Source: Nocardia transvalensis
GTDB taxonomy: Bacteria; Actinomycetota; Actinomycetes; Mycobacteriales; Mycobacteriaceae
Direction: 5' to 3'
DNA length: 64,000 bases
NCBI RefSeq assembly: GCF_015477765.1
Contig: NZ_JADLQQ010000006.1
Coordinates: forward strand, 124,001-188,000
This document shows positions 51,995 to 60,413 of this stretch, in pieces (the stretch's first letter is position 1; each line of letters begins with the position of its first letter). The position numbers were made by a program, and so were the translations under genes. The notes under the pieces were generated by a model that did not search any database, was not told the DNA's origin, and saw only the letters and a list, made by a program, of their open reading frames with translations.

Positions 51995-53017
51995 ATGCGA
52001 GCCAAGGGCATCACCTACGACACCGGCTTTCTTCACAACGGAACCACCAGCCGCGAACCCTTCGACCCGGACCGAGTCGAACGCGAGCTGCGCATCATCC
52101 GCGACGACCTGCACTGCAATGCGGTCCGGATCATCGGCGGCGTCCCGGAACGACTGGAACACGCCGCCACGATCGCCGCCGACCTCGGCCTGGAGGTGTG
52201 GTTCTCGCCCTACCCTCTGGAACTCACGACCGACGAGCTGCTGACGCTGTTCGCCGACTGCGCCGAACGCGCCGAGCGACTGCGGCGACGAGGCGCGGAG
52301 GTCGTCTTCGTCACCGGCGCCGAGCTGAGCCTGATGAACAAAGGCTTCCTACCCGGCACAACCACCGATGAGCGGCTGGAACTCCTCCTTCACCCGGACC
52401 ACCTTCGCGAACGGGTCGCCGAAATCAGTTCCCGGGTCAACGATTTCCTCGACAAGGCGGTTGCGGTCGTCCGCGAACGCTTCCACGGCAGGCTCACGTA
52501 CGCGTCGATACAACTCGAACGCGTGGATTGGACCCCTTTCGACATCATCTCGGTAGATCTCTACCGCTCGGCCGAGGTCGCCGACCGCTTCCGCGACGGC
52601 GTACGCACCCTCGTAGCCCAGGGAAAACCGTTGGCGATAACCGAATTCGGCACCTGTCCCTACCGCGGCGCAGGCGAGAAGGGCGCCCGCTGCATGGAGA
52701 TAGTCGAAAACGACGACACCGGTGCCCCACTCCGCCTGAACGGCGACTACTCCCGAGATGAGGAAGGTCAAGCCGCCTACCTCCGCGAACTCCTGGAAAT
52801 CTTCCACGCGGAAGGCGTCGACAGCACTTTCGTCTTCCTCTTCGCCCTCGACAGCTTCCCCCACCGTCCCCACGGCGACCCGCGCAACGACCTGGACCTA
52901 GCCAGCCCCAGCATCGTCAAATTCCTCGAAACCGGTTCCGGCCCAACCCCTCCCGCCCTCCCCTGGCAACCGAAGGCCGCCTTCCACGCCCTAGCCGCTC
53001 TCCACCCCACCCTATAA
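51995..53017 (+). CDS. TIM-barrel glycosidase-like protein (often annotated abortive infection)
   Basis: A 340-residue cytoplasmic protein. AKGITYDTGFLHNG starts it. NAVRIIGG, EVWFSPYPLELT, VVFVTGAELSLMNKGFLPG, YASIQLERVDWTPFDIISVD and PLAITEFGTCPYRG are successive barrel strands; the Glu of GAELS and ITEFG sit at strand ends 4 and 7, as in clan GH-A glycosidases. TFVFLFALDSFPH is a late strand. Similar actinobacterial proteins carry the name abortive infection protein without clear evidence. ATG 51995 has AAAGGG 6 nt upstream. It is under likely TetR control. A hydrolase role is inferred from fold motifs only. Confidence 0.75.
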   Translation: MRAKGITYDTGFLHNGTTSREPFDPDRVERELRIIRDDLHCNAVRIIGGVPERLEHAATIAADLGLEVWFSPYPLELTTDELLTLFADCAERAERLRRRGAEVVFVTGAELSLMNKGFLPGTTTDERLELLLHPDHLRERVAEISSRVNDFLDKAVAVVRERFHGRLTYASIQLERVDWTPFDIISVDLYRSAEVADRFRDGVRTLVAQGKPLAITEFGTCPYRGAGEKGARCMEIVENDDTGAPLRLNGDYSRDEEGQAAYLRELLEIFHAEGVDSTFVFLFALDSFPHRPHGDPRNDLDLASPSIVKFLETGSGPTPPALPWQPKAAFHALAALHPTL

Positions 53018-53220
53018 CTTCACCGCACGAGCAACCTCGCAAGCAAAACCCGAGAAGCAGCCTGCACCATTACTCGATACGAGATGTGCTGATCCGGTCC
53101 GTCATTGCGGATGACGCTTTATCGACTCTTTTCGACGCGAATCGTTTCTTTCGCAGTGGCACCGCGCACATGACGGTTAATCTGCTGTTACGAAGACGGG
53201 CCAATTGCGGTCCCTGCGGT

Positions 53221-53226
53221 TAACCT
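53221..53226 (+). promoter_or_regulatory. -10 element of leaderless lipase gene
   Basis: TAACCT, 6 nt, ATG 53233. The 53018-53232 interval is AT-richer and holds GGTTAA twice (about 53177 and 53218), otherwise nothing recognised. Confidence 0.45.
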
Positions 53227-53232
53227 TCAGCA

Positions 53233-54456
53233 ATGAATAATCGCCGAGTCGGATCATTGGGGGTTCTGCTCGCCTTCTCCGTCGGTTTCGGCACTGCGCA
53301 CGCCGAGCCACCGGCCTTCTACGACACGCCTTCCGTGCTGACCTCGGGCGCACCCGGAGAACTGATCCGGTCCGAGCCGATGACCGTCGCGCTCGACCCG
53401 GTTGCGCATATACCCATGCCGGTCCGGGCCTGGCGGATGCTCTATGCGAGCACGGGCTCCGGTGGGGAATCGGTGCCCGCATCGGGCACCCTGCTGGTGC
53501 CGGACCAACCGTGGACGGGCCCCGGTCCGCGTCCGCTCGTCGACGCCGCGTCGGTCACCCAGGGGCTCGATCGAAGCTGTGCCACCTCGATCAATTTGCG
53601 GAACGGAATCGCGTACGAGCCCGTTTTCGCCGCGCCGCTGCTGGCGCGCGGGTGGGCGGTGGCGATCACCGATTGGATGGGCCTTGGAGCAAATCGTGAG
53701 CACACGTACGTGAACAAGCTCGACCAGACGCACACCTTCGTCGATGTTGCCCGGGCGGCACTGACGGTGCCGGGTGCGGGCCTGGGGCCGGATACGCCGA
53801 TCGGGTTCGCCGGATCGGCGTATGGAGCGGTCGGCGTGGCCGGTGCGCTGGAGATGCCCGAGTACACCGTCGGCCTGAACATTGTCGGTGCGTCGGTGGG
53901 TGAACCGCTCACCAGTTTCGGCACCACCTTCGACAATATCTGGGCCCGCGACGACAACCTCGGCTATGACGCACCGTACGAAATGAACGGGCTCATCGCG
54001 GCGTATCCCGAACAAGCCGAACGGATTCGGTCGATTCTGAACGATCAGGGCCGGAGCATTCTCGACGAGACTCGCCACCAATGCCAGATCGAGAGCCTGG
54101 CCCGGTATTCGGGACTTCCCACCCGGTCACTGACCGCTGACGGAAGGTCGCTGAAGGAGCACTTCCACGAGGAGCCGTTCGTTTCCCTGCTCGCGGAACA
54201 GAATCTGGGCACCGGCACGCCGACGGTGCCGGTATTTGTCGTCCAATACACCGCAGACCAGGTGATCTCGGTGCCGCAGGCGCGTGATCTGGTGCGGCGG
54301 TGGTCCGACGCGGGTGCCTCCGTGACCTATCGCGAGCTGCGCGGACCGGCGTTGATGCCCGGTTCGTTGCTCGACCACGGGACAGGCACCGCCGTCGCCA
54401 TGGAGGGCGGAATCGACTATCTGGCAGATCGTTTCGCGGGTCGGCCGGTGGGCTGA
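53233..54456 (+). CDS. Secreted LIP-type lipase-like protein, altered nucleophile elbow
   Basis: A 407-residue exported protein. The signal peptide is VGSLGVLLAFSVGFGTAHA. PPAFYDTPSVLTSGAPGELI starts the mature form and is diagnostic of the secretory lipase family (Candida LIP/Mycobacterium type). Further landmarks are VPASGTLLVPDQPW, GWAVAITDWMGLG and a lid region. The usual GYSQGG elbow is replaced by FAGSAYGA (Ser near 196), lacking the -2 and +2 glycines. VVQYTADQVISVPQ supplies the acid and LLDHGTGTAVAMEG the His, both present. It may hydrolyse unusual esters or be impaired. Its stop overlaps the convergent MocR gene by 40 nt. Confidence 0.82.
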   Translation: MNNRRVGSLGVLLAFSVGFGTAHAEPPAFYDTPSVLTSGAPGELIRSEPMTVALDPVAHIPMPVRAWRMLYASTGSGGESVPASGTLLVPDQPWTGPGPRPLVDAASVTQGLDRSCATSINLRNGIAYEPVFAAPLLARGWAVAITDWMGLGANREHTYVNKLDQTHTFVDVARAALTVPGAGLGPDTPIGFAGSAYGAVGVAGALEMPEYTVGLNIVGASVGEPLTSFGTTFDNIWARDDNLGYDAPYEMNGLIAAYPEQAERIRSILNDQGRSILDETRHQCQIESLARYSGLPTRSLTADGRSLKEHFHEEPFVSLLAEQNLGTGTPTVPVFVVQYTADQVISVPQARDLVRRWSDAGASVTYRELRGPALMPGSLLDHGTGTAVAMEGGIDYLADRFAGRPVG

Positions 54457-55832
54457 CCGTAGCTCGCCAGGCAGTCCGCGGCGATGCGGATGGCGACCTC
54501 CAGGTCCGCGTGGGCCACGGCGGCGTAGCCCAGGGCGATGCCGAAGGTGCGTTGCGGGCCGATATGGTGGCGGCCGAGGCCGTCGAGCGCGACGCCGTGG
54601 TGGCGGGCCGCGGTGACGACCTGATGTTCGGCCGCGGCCGAGGGGAGCGGTGTCATGACGTGGGAACCGGCGTCGTCGCCGACGATCTCGAGGCCGCGGC
54701 GGCGTAGTTCGGCGACCACGACGGCTCGGCGGGGTGGCATCTCACGCCGCAGGCGGCGCAGATGGCGGGCCAGGTCACCGTGGCGAGCCAGGTCGACCAC
54801 CACATGCTGCCCGGCGGGGGCCGGTCCGGTGCCGGTCGATTCACGGTGGGACAGTATGGCTTTCGTTACCTGCGGTGGACCGACCAACCAGCCGATGCCG
54901 AGGACCGGGGACAGGATCTTCGAGGTCGTTCCCAGATGCACGACCACGTCCGGGCCCAGTGTCGCCAGGAGTGGCAAAGGGGCGGTGTCGTAGCGGAGTT
55001 CGCCGTCGTAATCGTCCTCGATGACGAATGCTCCGGTGCGTCGGGCGAATTCGACGAGATCGATGCGGCGGGCGGCGGGCATGCGGGCGCCGAGCGGAAA
55101 TTGGTGCGCCGGTGTGCAATACACCGCTTTCACACCCGAGGGGATGTCTTCCACACGCATGCCGTGCGCGTCCACGGGCACCGGGAGGACGCGCACGCCC
55201 GCCGCTCGGAAGGCGCCGACCGCCCGCTGATAGCCCGGTTCCTCCATGGCCACGGTGTCACCGGGGCTCAGTAATGCGGAGGCCAGCTCGCCGACCGCGG
55301 AACTCGCGCCGGAGGTTGCCAGCACGACGGTGTCGCTGCCTGCTCCCAGGCCGCGGTGGCGCAAGAGGTGTTCGGCGACCGTCGTTCGATAGTCGCGATC
55401 GCCCGCTCTATCCTTGCGCACCATAGGGATTCGATCACCGGCGGCCCGCCAGGCACGACGCCACGCGGCGCGGTCGATGGCCTCCACACAGGGTGCGCCC
55501 GCGGCCAGATCGAGAGGGGCGGTTTCGGAATCCGGTGCGGTGGTGGTCGTCGGCTGTTCGGGCATCGGGGTCGGGGAGGCCGTGAGATAAGTGCCCGAGC
55601 CGTGGCGACCGGTCAGCCACCCCTCCGCGTGCAACTGGTCGTAGGCCGTGGTGACCACCGTGCGGCTCACCCCGAGCCGGGTCGCGAGCGCGCGGGAGGA
55701 CGGTAATCGGTCGCCGCCGCGTAACCTGCCCGCTGTCGCGGCGGCTCGCAGACCGTCGGCCACCTGCACCGCGAGCGGGATGGATGCGGCGCGGTCCACG
55801 GTGAGCGGGAGCTCGTGCAAGGCGTCACTCAT
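54417..55832 (-). CDS. MocR-family (GntR HTH + aminotransferase) regulator, PdxR-like
   Basis: A 471-residue regulator. The GntR winged helix is about 12-75: SIPLAVQVADGLRAAATAGR, DRLPSSRALATRLGVSRTVV and GSGTYL. A linker of about 30 residues leads to a fold-type-I aminotransferase domain with LATSGASSAVGELASALLSPG, TVAMEEPGYQRA, FVIEDDYDGELRY and the PLP lysine in LGTTSKILSPVLG. It binds PLP as effector. ATG 55832 was chosen because it starts the HTH; longer frames have no support. It is divergent from a PPOX-type flavoprotein, so it probably controls vitamin B6 salvage or a related gene. Confidence 0.93.
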   Translation of the reverse strand: MSDALHELPLTVDRAASIPLAVQVADGLRAAATAGRLRGGDRLPSSRALATRLGVSRTVVTTAYDQLHAEGWLTGRHGSGTYLTASPTPMPEQPTTTTAPDSETAPLDLAAGAPCVEAIDRAAWRRAWRAAGDRIPMVRKDRAGDRDYRTTVAEHLLRHRGLGAGSDTVVLATSGASSAVGELASALLSPGDTVAMEEPGYQRAVGAFRAAGVRVLPVPVDAHGMRVEDIPSGVKAVYCTPAHQFPLGARMPAARRIDLVEFARRTGAFVIEDDYDGELRYDTAPLPLLATLGPDVVVHLGTTSKILSPVLGIGWLVGPPQVTKAILSHRESTGTGPAPAGQHVVVDLARHGDLARHLRRLRREMPPRRAVVVAELRRRGLEIVGDDAGSHVMTPLPSAAAEHQVVTAARHHGVALDGLGRHHIGPQRTFGIALGYAAVAHADLEVAIRIAADCLASYGQPTGRPAKRSAR

Positions 55833-55846
55833 GCGAAGTGGTCTTT

Positions 55847-55883
55847 CGAAATTTCGGCGAATTGGCCATTCAAGAATGCCATT
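55847..55883. promoter_or_regulatory. MocR-PPOX divergent control region
   Basis: CGAAATTTCG (55847-55856) is a 10-bp palindrome, and GCCATT occurs at 55865 and 55878, a direct repeat 13 bp apart. MocR regulators often bind direct repeats, so these are candidate sites. Confidence 0.4.
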
Positions 55884-55904
55884 AGCCGACGGAATCATGA
55901 TCCC

Positions 55905-56591
55905 ATGACCGAGTCAGTTTCCGCCCGGACCCCGCTCTCGCCGACGTCGCGCAGCACCGTCACCCGCTACCCGGGTCGCGCCGCCACCGATCGCGCCGTG
56001 CTGGACGCGATTCTCGACGCGGCCCTGATCTGCCATGTCGGTGTGCTGTTGCACGGTTCCCCGGTGGTGGTACCGACCACCTACGGCCGTGACGGCGACA
56101 CCCTCTACCTGCACGGTTCCACCGGTGCCGGGAATCTGCGGGCCGCGATGACCGGTGATGTCTCGGTGGCGGTGACCCTGCTCGACGGTGTCGTGTATGC
56201 CCGGTCGGCCATGCACTTCTCGATGAACTATCGGTCGGCGGTCATTCATGGGCGGCCTGTCGAGGTCACCGATCACGAGGAGCGGCTGCATGCGCTACGG
56301 GCCGTCGTCGAGCATGCGGCGCCCGGGGCGTGGGAGACCGTGCGGCCGCCGACGAAGAAGGAACTCGCGGCGACCCGGGTGCTGGCCCTGGACCTGACCG
56401 AGGCGTCGGTGAAGACTCGGACCGGTGATTCGGGCGACGACCCGGAGGATCTGGGCAGTGATGTGTGGGCCGGTGTGCTGCCGGTGCACACCCTTTTCGG
56501 TACCCCTGCCCCGAATGCGGATTTGAAGCCGGGTGTCGATGTGCCCGATTACGTCCGTGCCCGCGTAGCGGGGGATCGAATTCCCGTGTAG
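55905..56591 (+). CDS. PPOX / FMN-binding split-barrel protein
   Basis: A 228-residue protein of the pyridoxamine-5'-phosphate-oxidase-like (nitroimidazole-resistance) family. RYPGRAATDRAVLDAILDAA is followed by LICHVGVLLHGSPVVVPTTY and DTLYLHGSTGAGNLRAA, the FMN-contact strands. VVYARSAMHFSMNYRSAVIHG matches the central barrel with the conserved H-x-x-N-Y-R-S motif. DPEDLGSDVWAGVLPVHTLF closes it. Divergence from a MocR/PdxR-like regulator suggests a link to B6 vitamers. ATG 55905 has a weak GGA site. Whether it oxidises PNP/PMP or another substrate is not clear. Confidence 0.88.
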   Translation: MTESVSARTPLSPTSRSTVTRYPGRAATDRAVLDAILDAALICHVGVLLHGSPVVVPTTYGRDGDTLYLHGSTGAGNLRAAMTGDVSVAVTLLDGVVYARSAMHFSMNYRSAVIHGRPVEVTDHEERLHALRAVVEHAAPGAWETVRPPTKKELAATRVLALDLTEASVKTRTGDSGDDPEDLGSDVWAGVLPVHTLFGTPAPNADLKPGVDVPDYVRARVAGDRIPV

Positions 56592-56776
56592 GACAGGGAG
56601 ACGGGGGAGGCTCGGTGCTATACGATCCTTGCAATCGCGCTGTCGAGGCGGTTCTCGATGGGCGGGTCGTGGCGGGGGAAGAGCCGGGTGCCGTGTGACG
56701 CAACGGTGATTCGACCTGTCCGATATATGGCAGAGAGAACAGCGGGGGAGCTCCGCGGCGCGAAGGAGGTGACGGG

Positions 56777-57154
56777 GTGCCGTATGCCGTATTGGGCCTG
56801 ATCACCCTGGTCCTGTGGGTCTACTGTCTGATCGATGTGATCATGAGCCCGGAATCGGAGATCCGACAGCTGCCGAAGGGCCTGTGGCTGCTGATCGTGA
56901 TCCTGCTCCCCACCGTGGGCGCGATCCTCTGGCTCCTGATCGGCCGCCCGACCACGACCAGACCCCGCCCGACAACCACGCCCTACCCGGAATACGACCG
57001 CCCCGGCCGCTACATCGCCCAAAACCCGGAAGACGACGAGGCCTTCCTCCGCCGCCTCCGCGAACGCGCGGAGGAACAACGCCGCGAGGCCCGCCGCCAG
57101 GAACAAGCCCGCCAAGCCGAACTCGACCGCCGCCGAGAGGCGGGGGAACTGTAG
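56777..57154 (+). CDS. PLDc_N-domain membrane protein
   Basis: A 125-residue protein. GTG 56777 follows AAGGAGGT at 7 nt. Two membrane helices, AVLGLITLVLWVYCLIDVIM and LWLLIVILLPTVGAILWLLI, flank a short loop with EIRQLPKG; this is the phospholipase-D-nuclease N-terminal domain. The tail (about 60-125) is charged and Arg/Glu-rich (FLRRLRERAEEQRREARRQE), probably a helix in the cytoplasm. No PLD catalytic HKD motif is present. Such proteins occur widely in actinobacteria with unknown role. A long hairpin follows its stop by 17 nt. Confidence 0.88.
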   Translation: MPYAVLGLITLVLWVYCLIDVIMSPESEIRQLPKGLWLLIVILLPTVGAILWLLIGRPTTTRPRPTTTPYPEYDRPGRYIAQNPEDDEAFLRRLRERAEEQRREARRQEQARQAELDRRREAGEL

Positions 57155-57171
57155 CCGCGGAAGTTCTGATG

Positions 57172-57209
57172 CCCCGTATCCCCGGCCTTAGGGGGCCGGG
57201 GATACGGGG
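57172..57209. terminator. Perfect 16-bp hairpin after the PLDc_N gene
   Basis: CCCCGTATCCCCGGCC (57172-57187) pairs with 57194-57209 across TTAGGG. No U-tract. It lies between the PLDc_N stop and the minisatellite. Confidence 0.65.
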
Positions 57210-57557
57210 AACGAGATTGCGGCCCGCCGGAATGGTATTGCGGCCTGCGGAATTGGGGTCGCGGGCCTGCGGGAATGAGGTCGCGGCCTGCGGGAATGAG
57301 GTTGTGGCCCGTGGGAATGAGGTCGCGGTCTGCGGGAATGAGGTTGTGGCCTGTGGGAATGAGGTTGTGGCTTGCGGGATTGGGGTCGCGGCTTGCGGGA
57401 TTGGGATTGTGGCCTGTGGGAATGAGGTTGTGGCTTGCGGGATTGGGGTCGCGGCCTGCGGGATTGGGATTGTGGCCTGTGGGAATGAGATTGCGGCCCG
57501 CAGGAATGAGATCGCGGGCCCACGGGAATAGGGTTTGCGGTCTGGGGGAGTGAGGTC
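57210..57557. repeat. 21-bp minisatellite, about 15 copies
   Basis: Tandem array of a 21-bp unit beginning GGGAATGAGG (or GGGATTGGGG) and ending GTGGCCTGT-like. Copies vary by a few bases, and types alternate (NE-, IG-type in one reading). The unit is a multiple of 3 and translates in one + frame as a heptad such as GNEVVAC, but no start codon or ribosome site supports translation. The array exactly fills the space between two hairpins. Both flanking genes are complete and convergent. Confidence 0.85.
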
Positions 57558-57562
57558 CGATT

Positions 57563-57600
57563 CCCTGTCTGCCCGGCCCCCCAGGGCCGGGCAGACAGGG
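57563..57600. terminator. Perfect 17-bp hairpin before the acyltransferase stop
   Basis: CCCTGTCTGCCCGGCCC (57563-57579) pairs with 57584-57600 across a 4-nt loop. On the minus strand it follows the acyltransferase stop by 10 nt, so it is the likely terminator for that gene. Confidence 0.7.
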
Positions 57601-57610
57601 GAGATGTGGG

Positions 57611-58840
57611 TTACCAAGGGGTGGTGGGTAATTCGAGGGTAGTGAGGGTGGTGGTGGCGAGGTCTTTCAGGGCCTTGGGGGAGTGGATGCGGGTGGGGTC
57701 GAGGGTGGTCAAGGCGAGGGTGTAGGTGTGGGAGATTCGGGAGAGGTAGGCGGAGAGGTGGGTGCGGGGGAGGTGGGTGGGGGATAGGCCGGGGTGGATG
57801 GCTCGGGCGGCTACGCCGGTGCAGCGGTGGGGACCCAGGCGGGATAGGGAGTTGGGGAGGGGGCCGATGTTGGAGCACAGGATGTCTCGTTCGCCTGCGC
57901 CGCGGGAGAGGGTGTAGGACAGGCGGTCGGGGAGGACCTGGAGGAGTTCCTCGGGCAGGGCGCCGGGGCTGGACATGCGGTGTTCGTAGGCGGCGCGGCA
58001 CTTTTCGCGCAAGGTCGCGGGTGTGTCCGCGCGGGTGACGGTGACCTCCGTCATGGCCATGTCGTTGTCCACGTGGGGTTCGTCCCTGGTGTCGACCGGC
58101 AGGCTTGCGGAGATGGTCGGCTCCGGAAAGCCGCTGTCCCACAGCATCTTCGCCACCACGTACACGAACAAACTATTGGCTGTGCCGCCCCGTGCTGCCG
58201 CGGTGAGTTCCCAATCGGCGGCCGGAATCTGCAGCACCGCGCTGTGGGTCGCCGCCTCGGTACCGGCGACTCTGGGAGCAGGGGCTTCGGGGCGTGAGGG
58301 AATGCCGCGGCGCAACGCCCGCGCGGTACCGTTCAGCACGACAGACCATTGCCGCCGAGCATCCGCCCAATCCGACTGCACCGCAGCATGTTCCGTCACC
58401 GCAGTACCCGCCAGCGCGTTATCGACGGCGATCACCAGCCCGCGGCCGTCGGCCAGGGCATGCGAACACGTCAGCGACACCACCGAACCGCCGTCGTCCA
58501 GCCGCGCCGTCGCCAGCCGCCAGCCCGGCCCGAATTCTGGATCCAGATCGAAACCCTGCGCATCCGCCCACTCCAGCAGCCCGTCCGCCGGTATCGGCCG
58601 CTCGGCCACGCGCAGGGGATGGGCGCTGCGGTTGGGTCGCCAGTACGGTCGAGCCCCCGGCACCCGCGGCCGCACGACCCGCCGCCCCAACGGCCCCACC
58701 CGAAGTGCCCCATGCACCTCCCGCAACAACTCGATATCCACCCGCCCGGTGGTCCGCCACAGCCCCTGCAGCGCAATCGGCGTCCCCATCCCCCGATGCG
58801 TCCGCAAGAAGATCTCATCGACGACCGTCAGCCTGCCCAT
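57611..58840 (-). CDS. Condensation/wax-ester-synthase-like acyltransferase
   Basis: A 409-residue protein of the CAT-fold acyltransferase superfamily (WS/DGAT, PapA, condensation domains). GRLTVVDEIFLRTHRGMGTP starts it. SHALADGRG (about 137) matches the HxxxDG active-site motif with a single His. SASLPVDTRDEPHVDNDMAM is the region before the second half, and ILCSNIGPLP corresponds to the usual SNVPGP strand of WS/DGAT enzymes. It may esterify a fatty or polyketide acyl group onto an alcohol. ATG 58840 starts the fold. It is 35 nt downstream of an enoyl-CoA hydratase on the same strand, so the two form an operon. Confidence 0.8.
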   Translation of the reverse strand: MGRLTVVDEIFLRTHRGMGTPIALQGLWRTTGRVDIELLREVHGALRVGPLGRRVVRPRVPGARPYWRPNRSAHPLRVAERPIPADGLLEWADAQGFDLDPEFGPGWRLATARLDDGGSVVSLTCSHALADGRGLVIAVDNALAGTAVTEHAAVQSDWADARRQWSVVLNGTARALRRGIPSRPEAPAPRVAGTEAATHSAVLQIPAADWELTAAARGGTANSLFVYVVAKMLWDSGFPEPTISASLPVDTRDEPHVDNDMAMTEVTVTRADTPATLREKCRAAYEHRMSSPGALPEELLQVLPDRLSYTLSRGAGERDILCSNIGPLPNSLSRLGPHRCTGVAARAIHPGLSPTHLPRTHLSAYLSRISHTYTLALTTLDPTRIHSPKALKDLATTTLTTLELPTTPW

Positions 58841-58875
58841 GAGATCAGTATCGGCACTCCCGACGGCGGGGCTGG

Positions 58876-59643
58876 TCAGGCGGGTCGGCCGTGGCGGCCT
58901 TCGCCCGCCGCGAAGCGCTGGGCACCGGCCAGCGCGCCCTCGGCGTCGGACAAGGCGGTGAGGCCGTGGCGGAACTCGTTGCGGATCGCGGGTTCCTCCT
59001 CCAGGCCCCACTGCTCGAGTGCGGACAGGCGATCCGAGCGCAGGCAGGTCTGTGGGAGGGAGGCCAGTTCGGCGGCGAGTTCCTCTGCCGCACGGCGGGA
59101 TTCGCCCGGCGGGACGACTCGGTTCACCAGACCCATCTGCAGTGCCTCGGGAGCCCCGACCGCGCGGCCGGTGAGGATCATGTCCAGCGCCCGGCCCGCG
59201 CCGACGATGCGCGGCAGCCGGACCGTGCCGCCGTCGATGAGCGGCACACCCCAGCGTCGGCAGAACACGCCGAAGGTGCTGTCCTGTTCGGCGACCCGCA
59301 GGTCGCACCACAGCGCCAACTCGAGCCCACCGGCCACGGCATATCCGGAGACCGCCGCGATCACCGGCTTGGACAACTGCATGCGGGTCGGGCCCATGGG
59401 GCCGTCACCATCCTCGGCGACGCGGTTGGTCCGTTCGGTACCAAGCGATTTCAGGTCCGCGCCGGCGCAGAAGGTGCCGCCCGCACCCCACAGCACCGCC
59501 ACCGCCGCCTCGGGTTCGGCATCGAACTCTCGGAACGCGTCGGCCAATGCCGCCGCCGTCGGTCCGTCCACGGCATTGCGCGCACGCGGCCGGTCCAGGA
59601 TCACGGTGAACACCGGGCCGTTGCGCTCGATTCGTACGCTCAT
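58876..59643 (-). CDS. Enoyl-CoA hydratase/isomerase family protein
   Basis: A 255-residue crotonase-fold enzyme. GGTFCAGADLKSLG is the first oxyanion segment, and KPVIAAVSGYAVAGGLELAL the second, with the GG pair that polarises the thioester. RRWGVPLIDGGTVRLPRIVG holds the region of the second catalytic Glu, which reads Asp in IDGG, so the reaction may not be plain hydration. TGRAVGAPEALQMGLVNRVV is typical of the family. GAGGTGA precedes ATG 59643. It acts on acyl-CoA, probably in fatty or steroid-like acid breakdown, with the adjacent acyltransferase. Confidence 0.9.
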   Translation of the reverse strand: MSVRIERNGPVFTVILDRPRARNAVDGPTAAALADAFREFDAEPEAAVAVLWGAGGTFCAGADLKSLGTERTNRVAEDGDGPMGPTRMQLSKPVIAAVSGYAVAGGLELALWCDLRVAEQDSTFGVFCRRWGVPLIDGGTVRLPRIVGAGRALDMILTGRAVGAPEALQMGLVNRVVPPGESRRAAEELAAELASLPQTCLRSDRLSALEQWGLEEEPAIRNEFRHGLTALSDAEGALAGAQRFAAGEGRHGRPA

Positions 59644-59775
59644 GACGTCACCTCGCTGGCGCTCGACGCCGCCGTGCGCGTAGGCGCACTGTGTTGTTTG
59701 TTCGCTCGCTCATGGGGCCTTGCCTCACTGTCGTCTCGGGTGGGTCGACCATACGCCGTAAACCCACCCTTGCGT

Positions 59776-59804
59776 CAAGAAGTGAATTAATGGTTCACTT
59801 CTTG
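59776..59804. promoter_or_regulatory. 11-bp-arm palindrome before TetR start
   Basis: CAAGAAGTGAA (59776-59786), 7 nt, TTCACTTCTTG (59794-59804), perfect arms. It ends one base before the TetR ATG and lies between this gene and the enoyl-CoA hydratase. A clear candidate for the TetR operator. Confidence 0.8.
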
Positions 59805-59805
59805 C

Positions 59806-60402
59806 ATGGCCTACCGCAGAACCCCGGCAGTCCAGGCCCGACTCGATGCGCAGGCGGGCGCGATCACGCACGCCGCAATGAAGGTGCTGTCTCGCGACGG
59901 GTTCTCCGGATTGTCCATGGCCGCGGTGGCGGCCGAGGCCGGCGTGGCCACCGGCACGGTGTACAAGAACTTCAGCGGTAAGGCCGAATTGGTGACGGCG
60001 GTGTTCCGCGAAGTCGTCAGCCGGGAAGTGGCGGCCGTCGCGGCGGCCGGGGCCGAGGGCACCATCGTCGAGCGGGTCACCGCCGCGGTGGAGACCTTCG
60101 CCGGTCGCGCGCTGAAGAATCCGAAGCTGGCCTATGTGCTGCTGGCCGAGCCGGTCGATGCCGCCGTCGACACCGAGCGGTTGCGGTTCCGCCGTGCCTT
60201 TGCCGAAACCTTCGAGACCGCGATCGCCGACGGTGTCGCGAATGGCCAACTGCCACCGCAGAATCCACGCACCAGCGCCACCGCCCTGGTCGGCGCCATC
60301 GGTGAGGTCCTGGTCGGACCGCTGGCCGAGGCGCTGCAGAGCGAATCGGTGGTGCCCGAGCTCGTCGCCTTCACCCTGCGCGCCCTGGGGCTGCACGAAT
60401 AG
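59806..60402 (+). CDS. TetR-family regulator
   Basis: A 198-residue repressor. The HTH is ITHAAMKVLSRDGFSGLSMA with EAGVATGTVYKNFSGKAELV as recognition region (about 22-60). The ligand domain has AVDTERLRFRRAFAETFETA. No ribosome site is present; the 11-bp-arm palindrome reaches to within one base of the ATG, so it is probably leaderless and autorepressed. The next gene, 11 nt downstream, encodes an acyl-CoA dehydrogenase, and the divergent gene an enoyl-CoA hydratase, so an acyl-CoA-type effector is likely, as in FadR/KstR-like TetR proteins. Confidence 0.93.
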   Translation: MAYRRTPAVQARLDAQAGAITHAAMKVLSRDGFSGLSMAAVAAEAGVATGTVYKNFSGKAELVTAVFREVVSREVAAVAAAGAEGTIVERVTAAVETFAGRALKNPKLAYVLLAEPVDAAVDTERLRFRRAFAETFETAIADGVANGQLPPQNPRTSATALVGAIGEVLVGPLAEALQSESVVPELVAFTLRALGLHE

Positions 60403-60413
60403 GAGTGTCCCGC

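Noticed and set aside
56815..57531. A heptapeptide-repeat protein coded by the minisatellite
   Set aside because: The frame begins inside the PLDc_N gene in another phase, with no start or ribosome site at the repeats.
57210..57557. CRISPR array
   Set aside because: The 21-bp units are directly adjacent with no unique spacers, and no cas genes are present.
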